The position numbers and the translations under genes were made by a program. The notes under the pieces are model-generated. The model was not told the DNA's origin. It saw only the letters and a program-made list of their open reading frames with translations, and did not search any database. From NCBI GenBank assembly GCA_002796835.1, contig LUGL01000029.1:145177-178987 (forward strand): a DNA stretch of 33,811 nt, given 5' to 3'. Positions 16,027-26,213 of the stretch are shown piece by piece (positions within the stretch are counted from its first letter, which is position 1; every line of letters starts with the position of its first letter). Source of the DNA: Elainella saxicola E1 (GTDB taxonomy: Bacteria; Cyanobacteriota; Cyanobacteriia; Elainellales; Elainellaceae).

Positions 16027-18825
16027 TTAAACATCAGCACTAAAACCATCTAAAAATGCAACCAGTACGTTCAACCATAGTTTATCGGCTAATGTCTGTG
16101 TGGCTTCCACAAGTGCCGCCTTACCACCGTTAAACCAACGTTCTCGATTGAGCAACTCTTTCCGAAGCATTTGCCAACGTTGCGGTTCGCAAGTCTGAAT
16201 ACTGACAATTTCAGCCTCAATAATATTTTTTGCCTCTGCCTCTGTTACGATGGGATATTGGCGCTCTAAACTTTCTAAAAGCTGATGCATTTCGGCCACT
16301 GCTTTTGATTTATCTGGCTGAGCAGCATAGTTATGCTCATGGTAAGTTTCCACCTTTTCAAAGATCTGAACTTTTTGGGCATTTGGAAAATTGTATTTGG
16401 ATCCATCTGTCATGATTTCTAGTTTCTCCTTAATGTGATTGAGTTGATCGTGTAGTAAGTCCTCAGTTTTTTGTTCTGCTTGTTCTCGCATTACTTGTGA
16501 TTGTTTATAAATTGCATAGTTGTAGAACTGACAGCAATTTTGTATTTTAGAAATGGCTCGCTCTGTAGACCACTCAGGATAAACTATTTGACGTTTCCAA
16601 AGTTGTTCTATCGACTGAGGATTTCCAATTTTTTCTAACGAATTACAAACAGCTTTACGGACTTTGTAGTGGGGATCGTTAATAGCACTAAGCAATGCAA
16701 TCATGGATTGTTCAGTTACGATCTTTCCAAGCGCCTTCGCTGCTTCACGTCGCCATCTAAAGTTTGGAGACTGTAGCATCACAAAAAGTTCTGCGATGGA
16801 TCGTTCAGATTTGATTTTCTTCAACGTTGTTTCTGGATATAAGGAAGAAATTGAATGGTGAATTACCTTATCTAGCCATAAGAAGTTTTCTGGGTTAATT
16901 CTGTTTAAAGCATTGACTGCACTGAGCTGTACAATAATCTCTGCATCTTGAGCAGCATTAAGAAGTGCAGGGATAGCTTGTTTCACTCTAAGTCTTCCCA
17001 ATGCTTCGGCAGCACTTGAGCGTACAACGAAATCTGGATCTTCAATTGCTTTTAGAAGCAATAAACCAACTTCCTGTTCAGAACCAATTTCTCCAAGTAA
17101 TTCAATTGATCTTCTACGTATATCAAAGTCCGGATGGTCGAGCAAAGCAAGAAGATGTGGAATGACCTTCTTTGAACGGATTTTCTGCAAAGCGTCAGCA
17201 GCTCTCCACCGCACATCATGATTTGAATCTTTGAGGGCTTTAACAAGTGCGAAAACACCTTGTGACGAACCAATTCTTCCTAATGCTTCAGACGCCTCCT
17301 TGCGTATGCTGGGAATTGAATATTCCATATACTGATACAGTTCTACCAGTGATGCTTCTGCACGGGTTTCACCTAAGAGTTGAATTCTCAATAAAATGCA
17401 TACCTGCAACTGGACTACTAATCTAATCGATCGCCCCTGCAACCCTGATCTCACGGCCCCTGCCAATCTTGCACCTAACATTAAATCGATATCTAATGCC
17501 CACTGCACGATCTGCAAGGCTTCCCTGTCATTCTTTTCCTCCAGTAGTGAAAGCATTAGAGCGATCGGCTCTGTCCATTTCAAGTAATTGAGGTAATAGT
17601 GTTTGAACTCATCATCAGGAATTTTCTTGTCCTCTAACTGGCTTTCCACCCTATCTACTAAAGCTTCAGCAGCATAATATTCTTGAACAAGCTGATGCTG
17701 AAAACTAATTTTGTTATTTTCCTGCTGCAGAAGATGATATTTGAGCAATTCACTTAGAGCAGGTGACTCAGGCAGTGCAGGAAATGCTTGCAACAGCAAT
17801 GTGTTTGCATCTGCTTCAGAAATCGTCAAACCAGGATCGAGAGGATCAGGAGAACTAAACATTGCGAATGCCAGATGTTTTAGCCATGCATCCCATTCTT
17901 GACGACGATTTTCAGGCACAGGCGCAGCTTCAAGGCGACATTTGAAGGATTGGAAAAACTGGCGAAATGCCCCACCTAACGTGACAGCAACATTGCCTGT
18001 TTCCTGAACGACATGGTATAGCATCCACAATACAAAAGGGGTTCGGCTCAACTCTCGTCGATCTTGATTCAGCAAATCCTCGACTTTTCGGCGAGACTCA
18101 GCAGGGATGCATTCGTCTAAGAAGCGATCGATCTCTTGAGGTGCAGGTGGTTGAATGATCAATTTCCGGGTGATCCTCAAGTCGCCACTCCCCAATTCAC
18201 GAGTACTGCAAATTAAAGGAACGCTGGCACGAACACACTTTTCTCGAAAGTTAATCAAGCCTGTCCGAACCGCATCAGATGACATTTCGTTCAAGCCATC
18301 CAGAAGCAGAATTAATCGCTTTTCCTGAAACAGTAATCTTTTGATGTCCGCAAGCTCAAGACAAAGCTCTGGATCTAGAGCATCCTGGATCATTCCCAGT
18401 AAACCTGATCGATCGTCAGCGCTCACAACTTTACCGTCATAGTTTTTGAGTCGAATCAGCACCGGAATTCGCTGTTCATGCTCCGGCTTCAGCAACTCTT
18501 GCTTGGCATACTCAAGCAAACAACGCAAAAGCGCTGATGTTTTACCCACCCCAGGAGAACCCACCACTAAAACTGGCTCAACTTTGGCATAGGTTTGAAT
18601 CCCTGAGATTAGCGGGAATTGAATCGTTCGAGGGTTGCGACCTTGCTGGGGGTCAGCTTCACCAGTGGGCTTTTCCTCCGTCTGCACTTGCTGCTCAAAC
18701 GTGAACGTTGCTTGCCGATTGGCGATCGTAGTCGTCAAAGCATCGATTTTCCACCACTTTTCGTAGCGATCCACAGTCGATCGCAAATATTCCCAAAAAT
18801 CCGATCGAGGGGCAGCAGTCATCAC
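16027..18825 (-). CDS. NACHT-domain STAND NTPase with HEAT repeats
   Basis: The 932-residue protein begins with a short segment (residues 1-85) including FWEYLRSTVDRYEKWWKIDAL, seen before NACHT domains in cyanobacteria. The NACHT ATPase follows: Walker A GSPGVGKTS (89-97), Walker B LILLLDGLNE (171-180) and LICSTRE (204-210). Residues about 495-745 are a run of HEAT repeats (for example DVRWRAADALQKI, VVRSSAAEALGRL, RWRREAAKALGKI), which probably sense a ligand or protein. A final helical part (about 800-932) ends in RERWFNGGKAALVEATQ and LVAFLDGFSADV. No effector nuclease or TIR domain is visible. Bacterial NACHT proteins include anti-phage sensors, but many cyanobacterial ones have no known role. 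The start is a GTG at 18825 or ATG at 18822. Confidence 0.9.
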   Translation of the reverse strand: MMTAAPRSDFWEYLRSTVDRYEKWWKIDALTTTIANRQATFTFEQQVQTEEKPTGEADPQQGRNPRTIQFPLISGIQTYAKVEPVLVVGSPGVGKTSALLRCLLEYAKQELLKPEHEQRIPVLIRLKNYDGKVVSADDRSGLLGMIQDALDPELCLELADIKRLLFQEKRLILLLDGLNEMSSDAVRTGLINFREKCVRASVPLICSTRELGSGDLRITRKLIIQPPAPQEIDRFLDECIPAESRRKVEDLLNQDRRELSRTPFVLWMLYHVVQETGNVAVTLGGAFRQFFQSFKCRLEAAPVPENRRQEWDAWLKHLAFAMFSSPDPLDPGLTISEADANTLLLQAFPALPESPALSELLKYHLLQQENNKISFQHQLVQEYYAAEALVDRVESQLEDKKIPDDEFKHYYLNYLKWTEPIALMLSLLEEKNDREALQIVQWALDIDLMLGARLAGAVRSGLQGRSIRLVVQLQVCILLRIQLLGETRAEASLVELYQYMEYSIPSIRKEASEALGRIGSSQGVFALVKALKDSNHDVRWRAADALQKIRSKKVIPHLLALLDHPDFDIRRRSIELLGEIGSEQEVGLLLLKAIEDPDFVVRSSAAEALGRLRVKQAIPALLNAAQDAEIIVQLSAVNALNRINPENFLWLDKVIHHSISSLYPETTLKKIKSERSIAELFVMLQSPNFRWRREAAKALGKIVTEQSMIALLSAINDPHYKVRKAVCNSLEKIGNPQSIEQLWKRQIVYPEWSTERAISKIQNCCQFYNYAIYKQSQVMREQAEQKTEDLLHDQLNHIKEKLEIMTDGSKYNFPNAQKVQIFEKVETYHEHNYAAQPDKSKAVAEMHQLLESLERQYPIVTEAEAKNIIEAEIVSIQTCEPQRWQMLRKELLNRERWFNGGKAALVEATQTLADKLWLNVLVAFLDGFSADV

Positions 18826-19046
18826 ACATTCTATGACTTTACCTGAAAGTTGGCCAACAGCATACCCAAATTCTAGCCAAATAACCAGCTGAAATCTCGA
18901 TTCTCTCGATCGCCATCACTGCTTACTTTTGCTACTGCAAGCAAACAGTTGATCCTTAACAGACCCATCTTGCATCTGATAAATCAAGAATATGGCAAGC
19001 GATAGATCTCGAATATCGCAGCAATTGTCTACTCTAATAAGGCAAT

Positions 19047-19808
19047 TTGAAAAAATCGTGTGCTCTCTTGTCGGCCAATCTCCCCTTAAATCCACCGTTC
19101 CACCAACCGATCGCTTCTCCACTACGGCAGAAGGTGATACAAATTCATGGCCGACTCTGTGCGGTTTATGGTTGTCCCATTGCTTATTTCAGCAACCACG
19201 ATCCGCTCAGCGAGCTAATTTCAGCCCTGCTCTCTCACCGTACCAAAAACGCAGATTCCCATCGCGCCTTTCAGCAGCTTACCCATCAATTTCCCACTTG
19301 GCAGGCAGTCCGGGATGCACCGACATCAGAAATTGAGTGTGCGATCGCGTCCTGCACCTGGGTAGAGCAAAAAGCACCCCGAATTCAACAGGTGTTGCAT
19401 CTCGTGGGAGAACGATGTCAGGGCAAATGGTCACTCGATTTTCTGGGAGAAATCCCCGTTCCGGAAGCGAGAGCATGGCTGGAATCGTTGCCAGGAGTGG
19501 GACCTAAGACGAGTGCAGCAGTGTTGTCCTTCAGTCGGTTGCGGCGGCGGGCTTTAGCGGTAGATAGCCATCATCATCGAGTCGCCATCCGGCTTGGCTT
19601 AATTGCTGCTAACGTTGCCGTTGGTGCATCCCATGCCATTCTAGAGGCACAATTACCTGAAGACTGGACAGCCCAACAGGTCTATGACAACCATGAAGTT
19701 ATGATGCTACATGGACAAAGATGCTGCTACTATCACAACCCAGCGTGCGATCGCTGTTCAGTCCTCGATCTCTGTCCATTTGGTGAGGCACGCATGAAGC
19801 AAGTGTGA
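19047..19808 (+). CDS. Endonuclease III-like DNA glycosylase (HhH-GPD, 4Fe-4S)
   Basis: The 253-residue enzyme has the helix-hairpin-helix LPGVGPKTSAAVL with catalytic K154, the catalytic aspartate D173 in AVDSHHHR, and a C-terminal iron-sulphur loop with cysteines C227, C234, C237 and C243 in the classic C-x6-C-x2-C-x5-C spacing. It would remove oxidised pyrimidines and cut abasic sites in base excision repair. The first 25 residues are poorly conserved-looking and the listed start is a TTG. The true start may be slightly further in, but no internal ATG lies before the conserved region. The family has several subgroups in cyanobacteria, and I cannot say whether this is the main Nth or a paralogue. 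Confidence 0.9.
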   Translation: MKKSCALLSANLPLNPPFHQPIASPLRQKVIQIHGRLCAVYGCPIAYFSNHDPLSELISALLSHRTKNADSHRAFQQLTHQFPTWQAVRDAPTSEIECAIASCTWVEQKAPRIQQVLHLVGERCQGKWSLDFLGEIPVPEARAWLESLPGVGPKTSAAVLSFSRLRRRALAVDSHHHRVAIRLGLIAANVAVGASHAILEAQLPEDWTAQQVYDNHEVMMLHGQRCCYYHNPACDRCSVLDLCPFGEARMKQV

Positions 19809-20226
19809 TGTAACCTCAACTCTGTCGGGGTAGAAATTGATGAGAAATTGTGTGACTTAAGGTAAGTGGTTGCCGCTTAATAAAGCATCCTTTTGCCGCA
19901 GTCTAACCTGCAGTCTGGATTCTTTCGTTGAACCATCATCCTGCTTTTCCACTTGATTCAGTCATCTTTTTGCCGAAAGCCCAGATCTAGAGCAACCCTT
20001 TGCCGAAAGTTCAAACCTCTCTTATAAGCATATGTTGTGATTTCTTGCCTGCTGCGCCTAAAGTCTTTGAAATTATTCTTTGAACTTCCTTGAGTCCTGT
20101 TGTACGTCTGGCCAGACAACTAAATCGCAATCGCATTAATTTGCTGAACTGCCTTAATTTTCGGAATTCTTTTGAGACCGATATAATTAGCGGCATAACT
20201 CATTGCATTTATTGTGCGGGAGTTCT
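19809..20226. other. Intergenic region, 418 bp, with short repeats
   Basis: This gap precedes the large kinase gene. It contains TTTTGCCG-type motifs at about 19889, 19967 and 19998. The last two are near-identical (CTTTTTGCCGAAAG-like and CCTTTGCCGAAAG). A TATAAT at 20182 may be the kinase promoter. No protein-coding gene, RNA gene or terminator can be supported here. Confidence 0.5.
20182..20187 (+). promoter_or_regulatory. Possible -10 element of the kinase operon
   Basis: A perfect TATAAT lies 39 bp before the ATG at 20227. The -35 region is not convincing, so the promoter is tentative. Confidence 0.35.
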
Positions 20227-23200
20227 ATGAGTGCGCCGACCGGAATCACAGCTCAAAGCAAAATCTATGAGAGTTCAGCATCTCTGGTCTATCGAGGTGT
20301 TAGAGAAGCAGATGGCCGAGCGATCGTCATCAAACAGCTTAAGCAGGATTATCCTTCTTCTCAAGAATTAACGCGCTACAGGCAGGAATATGAAATTACT
20401 TGCTCCCTCAATTTGGAGGGTGTGGTTAAAGCCTATAGCCAGCAGGCTTATCAGCGAACCCTCGTCATTGTTTTAGAAGATTTTGGTGGAGAATCTATCG
20501 AATGGTGGATGCGAAATTGCCCAAACTTCTATCCCATGTCTTTAGCCAACTTTTTACGGTTGGCGATCGACCTTGTAAATATTATTGGCAAAATCCACTC
20601 TACGAACGTTATTCACAAAGATATTAATCCTGGAAATATTATTCTTAATCCCGACACAGGTGTTGTTAAAATTATCGACTTTGGGATTGCCACTCGCTTC
20701 AACCGCACTAATCAAACGTTCAAAAACCCGCATGTATTAGAGGGAACCCTCGCCTATCTCTCTCCAGAACAGACCGGACGGATGAATCGGGCGACTGATT
20801 ATCGCACCGATTTTTACTCACTTGGCGTAACGTTCTATGAATTACTTACCGGACAAGTCCCGTTTCCGACAGCAGATGTCCTGGAACTCGTCCATTGTCA
20901 TCTTGCCAAACCCCCTATCCCGCCATGTGAATTGAATCCTAAAATTCCCAAATCAGTTTCAGACATTATTATGAAACTGATGGCGAAGAATGCCGAAGAC
21001 CGCTATCAAAGTGCCTGGGGCATCAAAGTGGATTTAGAGAATTGTGCGGATCAACTGGAAGCAAGTGGTCAAATTAATCCCTTTCAACTGGGTCTGCAAG
21101 ATGTTCCCGATCAATTTCAGATTCCCCAAAAACTGTATGGTCGAGAGAAAGAAATCTCAGAATTATTAGAAGCGTTTGAGAGAGTCGCAGGGAGAGAGGA
21201 TACGGAAACAGGGAGACAGGGAAGTACAACAAGCGAGAACACCTCCGCTTCTGAAATGATGTTAGTCAGTGGCTATTCTGGTATCGGCAAATCAGCCTTA
21301 GTACAGGAACTCTACAAGCCGATTACAGCAAAGCGCGGGTATTTCATCTCAGGTAAGTTTGACCAGTTGCAGCGCAACATCCCCTACAGTGCAATTGTGG
21401 ATGCCTTACGCAAACTAGTGCAGCAACTGCTAGGTGAACCGGATGAGCAAGTGCACCAGTGGCGATCGCGCCTTCTAGAAGCGTTAGGAACTAACGGGCA
21501 ACTCATCATTGATGTCATTCCTGAAGTTGAGTTAATTATTGGCAAGCAGTCACCCGTACCGGAAGTTGGGGCAACGGAAGCGCAAAATCGCTTTAATCGA
21601 GTCTTTCAGCAGTTCATTCGGGTGTTTTGCGCTAAAGATCATCCACTGGTCATCTTCTTAGATGATTTGCAATGGATTGATTCCGAGACGCTGAAATTAA
21701 TCGAACTGATACTGCTCGATGAGCAAACCCAAGCGCTATTTCTGATTGGAGCCTATCGAGACAATGAAGTCACTTCAACCCATCCGCTAGCGTTGTCATT
21801 GGAAAACTTGCGCAAGCAAAGGGTAGTGCCTCAGAAAATCGTTCTAGCACCCCTCACGCTGGAACCACTGAGCCAGCTAATTGCCGAAACGCTACATCAA
21901 AATGTTGACACTGTTGCTACCCTCGCCAAGTTAGTGTTGTACAAAACCGACGGCAATCCGTTCTTTGTAGGCGAATTTCTACGATCGTTGTACAGTGAAA
22001 ATCTCTTAAGCTTTAATCCTGAGCAGCGAAGCTGGCAGTGGAACACTGCTCAAATTGAAGCTCAGAATATTACTGATAATGTCGTGGAGTTGCTGCTGAG
22101 CAAGTTGAGAAAACTGCCAGAAAACACGCAGAAGCTGCTGCAATTCGCTGCCTGCGTTGGATCTGATTTTGATCTGGAGACGTTAGCGATCGTCGTTAAG
22201 CAATCGCCTAAAACAGTTTTTCAGGATTTGTTAGCCGCCATTCAAGCTGGATTGGTTCAGCCTCACTCTGAATTAGACGAGAATTTGTTGATTCAAGAGT
22301 ATAAGTTCTTGCACGATCGCGTACAGCAAGCTGCCTATGCTCTCATCGATGCATCGCAGAGACAAGGGATACATCTGCAAATCGGTCGCAATTTACTCGA
22401 AAGGACTTCTCCAGAGCAACAAGCAGATCGGTTGTTTGAAATTGTTGACCATCTTAATTATGGAATTGAGTTGATCACCGAGCAATGTGAACGGAATGAG
22501 ATTGCCAACCTGAATTTGCGAGCAGGTCAGAGAGCGCTGGCAGCAACGGCTTATGAAGCTGCTTTCAACTATTTCAATACAGGGCTGAAACTCCTTGAGG
22601 TCGAGAGCTGGCAGCGTGAATATAACCTGACTTTGGCGTTGCACTCAGAGGCAGCAGAGGCAGCCTACCTTGGTGGTCACTATGACGCAATGGAGCGGTT
22701 TGTAGAAGCAGTGCTCAACCATGCGAAGACAGAGCTAGACACCGTGAAGGCTTACGATAGCAGGATTCAAGCATGGCTGTCGCGGGGAGACCCGAAAGAA
22801 GCCCTGAAAACTGGACTGGGAGTGCTACGACTCCTGGGAATTGATTTGGTGGAAGTTCCCAGCCAATTAGATGTTCAAGCCGGATTAGAGGAAACCGCTG
22901 CAAGATTGGCTGGACGGGAAGTCGAAGATTTGATTGATCTGCCAGAGATGACTGAAGCTGTGCCACTGGCAGCCATCTATATTTTAGTCAGCACACTAGG
23001 AGCAGCTTTTAATGTGTCACCCGCTCTGATGGTGCTGATTGTGTGCAAGATGGTGAATTTATCGATCGCCCACGGAAACGCTAACTGGTCGCTGCTTGGT
23101 TATGCTGCCTATGGCATGATGCTCTGTGGAGTTGTACAAGACCTTGAACTGGGCTATCGATTTGGCAAACTATCGTTAAATTTAGCGCAACGGTTAAGTA

Positions 23201-26200
23201 ACAAGAGAGGTCACTGCAAAACACTGCTGATGGTGAATTTCCATATCATTCACTGGAGAGCCCACCTTAAAGAGGCGTTCCCTAGCTTAGCGGAAGCCTA
23301 TCAAAGCGGTGTAGAAAGTGGGGAGTTTGAATTTGCGAGTTATTGTGCATTTAGCCTCTGTTATTACCCCTTTTTTGCAGGACGAGGATTGAGAGAACTG
23401 GAACAACAAACAGCAATTTATCGGAAAGCCACCCATCAAATTAGACGAGAGACGGCTTCCATCTGGCTAGCCATGTTGCAACAAACAATCCTGAACCTGC
23501 GAGGTCAATCTGAACATCCAAGTCGTTTAGTGGGTTCTCTCTATGACGAAGAGCAAACGATCGCCCCTGCGATCGCGGTCAAGGATGGAACCAGTCTTCA
23601 CTACTTTTACTTAAATAAACTGATCTTATGCTACCTGTTTGGGGAGTATGAGCAAGCTGCCAGAACGGCTACGTTGGCAGAACCGTATTTAGGCGCAGCC
23701 ACAGCAATCCTCTCTGTCGCTATCTTTCATTTCTATGACTCCCTCATAGTCCTAAGCTTATGGGCAGATGCTTCAAATGCTGAAAAAGAAACCTGGTTAA
23801 ATCGCGTTAACGCTAATCAGAAGAAGATGCAGAACTGGGCACACCATGCCCCGATGAATTTTTTGCATAAATTTCAGTTAGTCGAGGCAGAAAAAGCGCG
23901 AGTGTTGGGTCAATGGTTTGAGGCAGAGGAATTTTACGAACAAGCCATTCAAGGGGCTAAAGAACACGAGTATCTTCAAGAAGAAGCCTTAATCTATGAG
24001 TTAGCTGCCAAACATTACCTGGCGCGTGGTCGAGAAAGGTTTGCTCAGCTTTATATAAAGGAAGCCCATTACTGCTACGAGCGATGGGGGGCGATCGCTA
24101 AATCCAAAGATTTGGAGACTCGCTATTGCCAGTTTTTTCCTCCGCGTAATGTGGTTCCCGTGCCAATTTGTACCCCTGCTGAAACGACTTCTAATCCTTC
24201 ATCGATCGCTTTCGATTTAGCGGCAGTGATGAAAGCATCTCAAGCAATTTCAAGTGAGATTGAACTGGAAAAGTTACTTCGTTCGTTGATGCAGATCCTG
24301 ATTGAAAATGCTGGGGCACAAACTGGATATCTGCTTTTAGAAAACGCAGAAAAATGGACGATCGAAGCGGCGTGTGAACTGCCTGATGGTGAGCAGTCCT
24401 GCATTGCAAGAGTCCTGCAATCACTGCCGATCGCAGATCGATTACCTGAATCCATGACTCAATATGTCATCCGGACGCATGAGGCAATCCTCTTAGACGA
24501 TGCCACTTGTAAAGGTAATTTCATCAATGATCCCTATATTCAACACTACCAGGCTCGATCCGTCTTGTGCTTACCATTGTTAAATCAAAGCAAGCTTGTC
24601 GGTGTGCTGTATCTGGAAAACCGATTGGTAACTGGAGCATTCACGGCAGAACGATCGCAACTTCTGAATCTACTCTCGACTCAAGCTGCGATCGCGATTG
24701 AAAATGCAAAACTTTACTCAAAGCTCCGCGCCAGTCAAAGCCAGATGGCTCAATTTTTAGAGGCGATTCCCGTCGGAATTGGCATCGTCGATGCATCAGG
24801 ACGCCCTTATTATGCCAATCAACGGGGGATTCAGCTCATGGGCAAAGCCATTGATCCTGCCGTACCCCCCGATCAACTCGCTGAAGTTTATCAGTTCTAT
24901 GTGAGCGGAACGAATCAAATATATCCGACAGAGAAACTGCCAGCCATCCGAGCATTGAGCGGGGAGCATACCAGGATTGATGATATGGATATTCAGCAGA
25001 GCAATGCAACCATTCCCATTGAAGTATGGGGCACTCCTGTGTTTGATGAGCAGGGTAATGTGGTTTATGGGATCGTTGCATTTCAAGACATCACTGAACG
25101 CAGACAATCTGAGCAATTATTAGCCGATTACAACCGCACCTTGGAGCAGCAGGTTGGAGAACGGACAGCGGCTTTACAGAAAAGTGAAGTAGAACTACGC
25201 CAAGTCTACGACGAGCTTCGCTTACGAGAACAGGAACTACGATTAATCACCAACGCGCTCCCGGCTCTCATCAGCTATGTCAATAGCGATCGGTGCTATC
25301 AATTCATCAACCACGCCTATGAAGCCTGGTTCAACCGTAGCTGTGATGAAATTTTGGGCAAACCTGTTAGCCAACTTCTGGGTGAGGCAGTTTATCAACG
25401 AATTGAACCGTATATTAACCAGGTATTTGCAGGGCAAACGGTACCCCTGGAAGCAGAAATCCCGTTTCCGATCGGTAAACGGTTCATCAGTGCCATCTTG
25501 ATCCCTGATTTTGATGCCAAGGCTCAGGTGAGAGGATTTTACAGTCTGATCACGGACATCAGCGATCGCAGACGCGCCGAACAAGCCTCAATTTTGGAAG
25601 AACGCAACCGTATGGCACGAGAAATTCACGATACGTTGGCGCAAGCTTTTACGGGTGTTTTGCTTCATGTCGGATCGGTAACACAAATGTTGGTAGATGA
25701 TTCGGGATCTGCTCAGATATATCTGAAAAGGCTGGAAAAAATTGATGAATTAGCTCGAACCGGACTTGCGGAAGCTCGTCGCTCAGTGGTAGCGCTTCGT
25801 CCCCAACTATTGGAACAGGGTACTTTAGAGAGCGCTCTACAACGTCTCGTGACTCAAATGCAGCCCACTACTAAGACCACGTTAATCTACGAAAGCAAGG
25901 GTGCTATTTACGCTCTACCGACCGAAGTAGAAAATCATTTACTACGGATTGGGCAGGAAGCCTTAACAAACGCCATCAAGTACGCCAATGCCAGCAAAAT
26001 TCTGATTGAGCTGGTGTACAACAATACTGAGTGTCTTTTGCGCATTAAAGATAATGGACAGGGCTTTGGGATTGGCAGCATCTCATCACTGGGTGGCTTT
26101 GGTTTGTTAGGAATGAGCGAGCGAGCAGAACGGATTGGTGCACAGCTAGCGATTCAAAGCGAACCTGGGCAAGGAACAGAAATTATTGTCACTGTTAACC

Positions 26201-26208
26201 GGGAGTGA
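20227..26208 (+). CDS. Ser/Thr kinase-ATPase-GAF-PAS-PAS hybrid histidine kinase
   Basis: From the ATG at 20227 (GGGAG ribosome binding site) the product has 1993 residues. A TTG eight codons upstream is less likely. Domains in order: Ser/Thr protein kinase (about 1-270; VIKQLK near 34, IHKDINPGN near 129, DFG near 150; HKD instead of HRD); AAA-type ATPase (Walker A SGYSGIGKS near 347, Walker B VIFLDD near 474); a long helical region (about 750-1300); GAF (about 1331-1496); two PAS (about 1505-1628 and 1668-1781); HisKA_3 with phospho-acceptor H1801 in EIHDTLAQ; HATPase (about 1903-1990; EALTNAIKYA, DNGQGFG, GFGLLGMSERA). All catalytic motifs look intact. It is cytoplasmic, without membrane helices. 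The NarL regulator 5 bp downstream is its likely partner. Confidence 0.95.
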   Translation: MSAPTGITAQSKIYESSASLVYRGVREADGRAIVIKQLKQDYPSSQELTRYRQEYEITCSLNLEGVVKAYSQQAYQRTLVIVLEDFGGESIEWWMRNCPNFYPMSLANFLRLAIDLVNIIGKIHSTNVIHKDINPGNIILNPDTGVVKIIDFGIATRFNRTNQTFKNPHVLEGTLAYLSPEQTGRMNRATDYRTDFYSLGVTFYELLTGQVPFPTADVLELVHCHLAKPPIPPCELNPKIPKSVSDIIMKLMAKNAEDRYQSAWGIKVDLENCADQLEASGQINPFQLGLQDVPDQFQIPQKLYGREKEISELLEAFERVAGREDTETGRQGSTTSENTSASEMMLVSGYSGIGKSALVQELYKPITAKRGYFISGKFDQLQRNIPYSAIVDALRKLVQQLLGEPDEQVHQWRSRLLEALGTNGQLIIDVIPEVELIIGKQSPVPEVGATEAQNRFNRVFQQFIRVFCAKDHPLVIFLDDLQWIDSETLKLIELILLDEQTQALFLIGAYRDNEVTSTHPLALSLENLRKQRVVPQKIVLAPLTLEPLSQLIAETLHQNVDTVATLAKLVLYKTDGNPFFVGEFLRSLYSENLLSFNPEQRSWQWNTAQIEAQNITDNVVELLLSKLRKLPENTQKLLQFAACVGSDFDLETLAIVVKQSPKTVFQDLLAAIQAGLVQPHSELDENLLIQEYKFLHDRVQQAAYALIDASQRQGIHLQIGRNLLERTSPEQQADRLFEIVDHLNYGIELITEQCERNEIANLNLRAGQRALAATAYEAAFNYFNTGLKLLEVESWQREYNLTLALHSEAAEAAYLGGHYDAMERFVEAVLNHAKTELDTVKAYDSRIQAWLSRGDPKEALKTGLGVLRLLGIDLVEVPSQLDVQAGLEETAARLAGREVEDLIDLPEMTEAVPLAAIYILVSTLGAAFNVSPALMVLIVCKMVNLSIAHGNANWSLLGYAAYGMMLCGVVQDLELGYRFGKLSLNLAQRLSNKRGHCKTLLMVNFHIIHWRAHLKEAFPSLAEAYQSGVESGEFEFASYCAFSLCYYPFFAGRGLRELEQQTAIYRKATHQIRRETASIWLAMLQQTILNLRGQSEHPSRLVGSLYDEEQTIAPAIAVKDGTSLHYFYLNKLILCYLFGEYEQAARTATLAEPYLGAATAILSVAIFHFYDSLIVLSLWADASNAEKETWLNRVNANQKKMQNWAHHAPMNFLHKFQLVEAEKARVLGQWFEAEEFYEQAIQGAKEHEYLQEEALIYELAAKHYLARGRERFAQLYIKEAHYCYERWGAIAKSKDLETRYCQFFPPRNVVPVPICTPAETTSNPSSIAFDLAAVMKASQAISSEIELEKLLRSLMQILIENAGAQTGYLLLENAEKWTIEAACELPDGEQSCIARVLQSLPIADRLPESMTQYVIRTHEAILLDDATCKGNFINDPYIQHYQARSVLCLPLLNQSKLVGVLYLENRLVTGAFTAERSQLLNLLSTQAAIAIENAKLYSKLRASQSQMAQFLEAIPVGIGIVDASGRPYYANQRGIQLMGKAIDPAVPPDQLAEVYQFYVSGTNQIYPTEKLPAIRALSGEHTRIDDMDIQQSNATIPIEVWGTPVFDEQGNVVYGIVAFQDITERRQSEQLLADYNRTLEQQVGERTAALQKSEVELRQVYDELRLREQELRLITNALPALISYVNSDRCYQFINHAYEAWFNRSCDEILGKPVSQLLGEAVYQRIEPYINQVFAGQTVPLEAEIPFPIGKRFISAILIPDFDAKAQVRGFYSLITDISDRRRAEQASILEERNRMAREIHDTLAQAFTGVLLHVGSVTQMLVDDSGSAQIYLKRLEKIDELARTGLAEARRSVVALRPQLLEQGTLESALQRLVTQMQPTTKTTLIYESKGAIYALPTEVENHLLRIGQEALTNAIKYANASKILIELVYNNTECLLRIKDNGQGFGIGSISSLGGFGLLGMSERAERIGAQLAIQSEPGQGTEIIVTVNRE

Positions 26209-26213
26209 ACACC

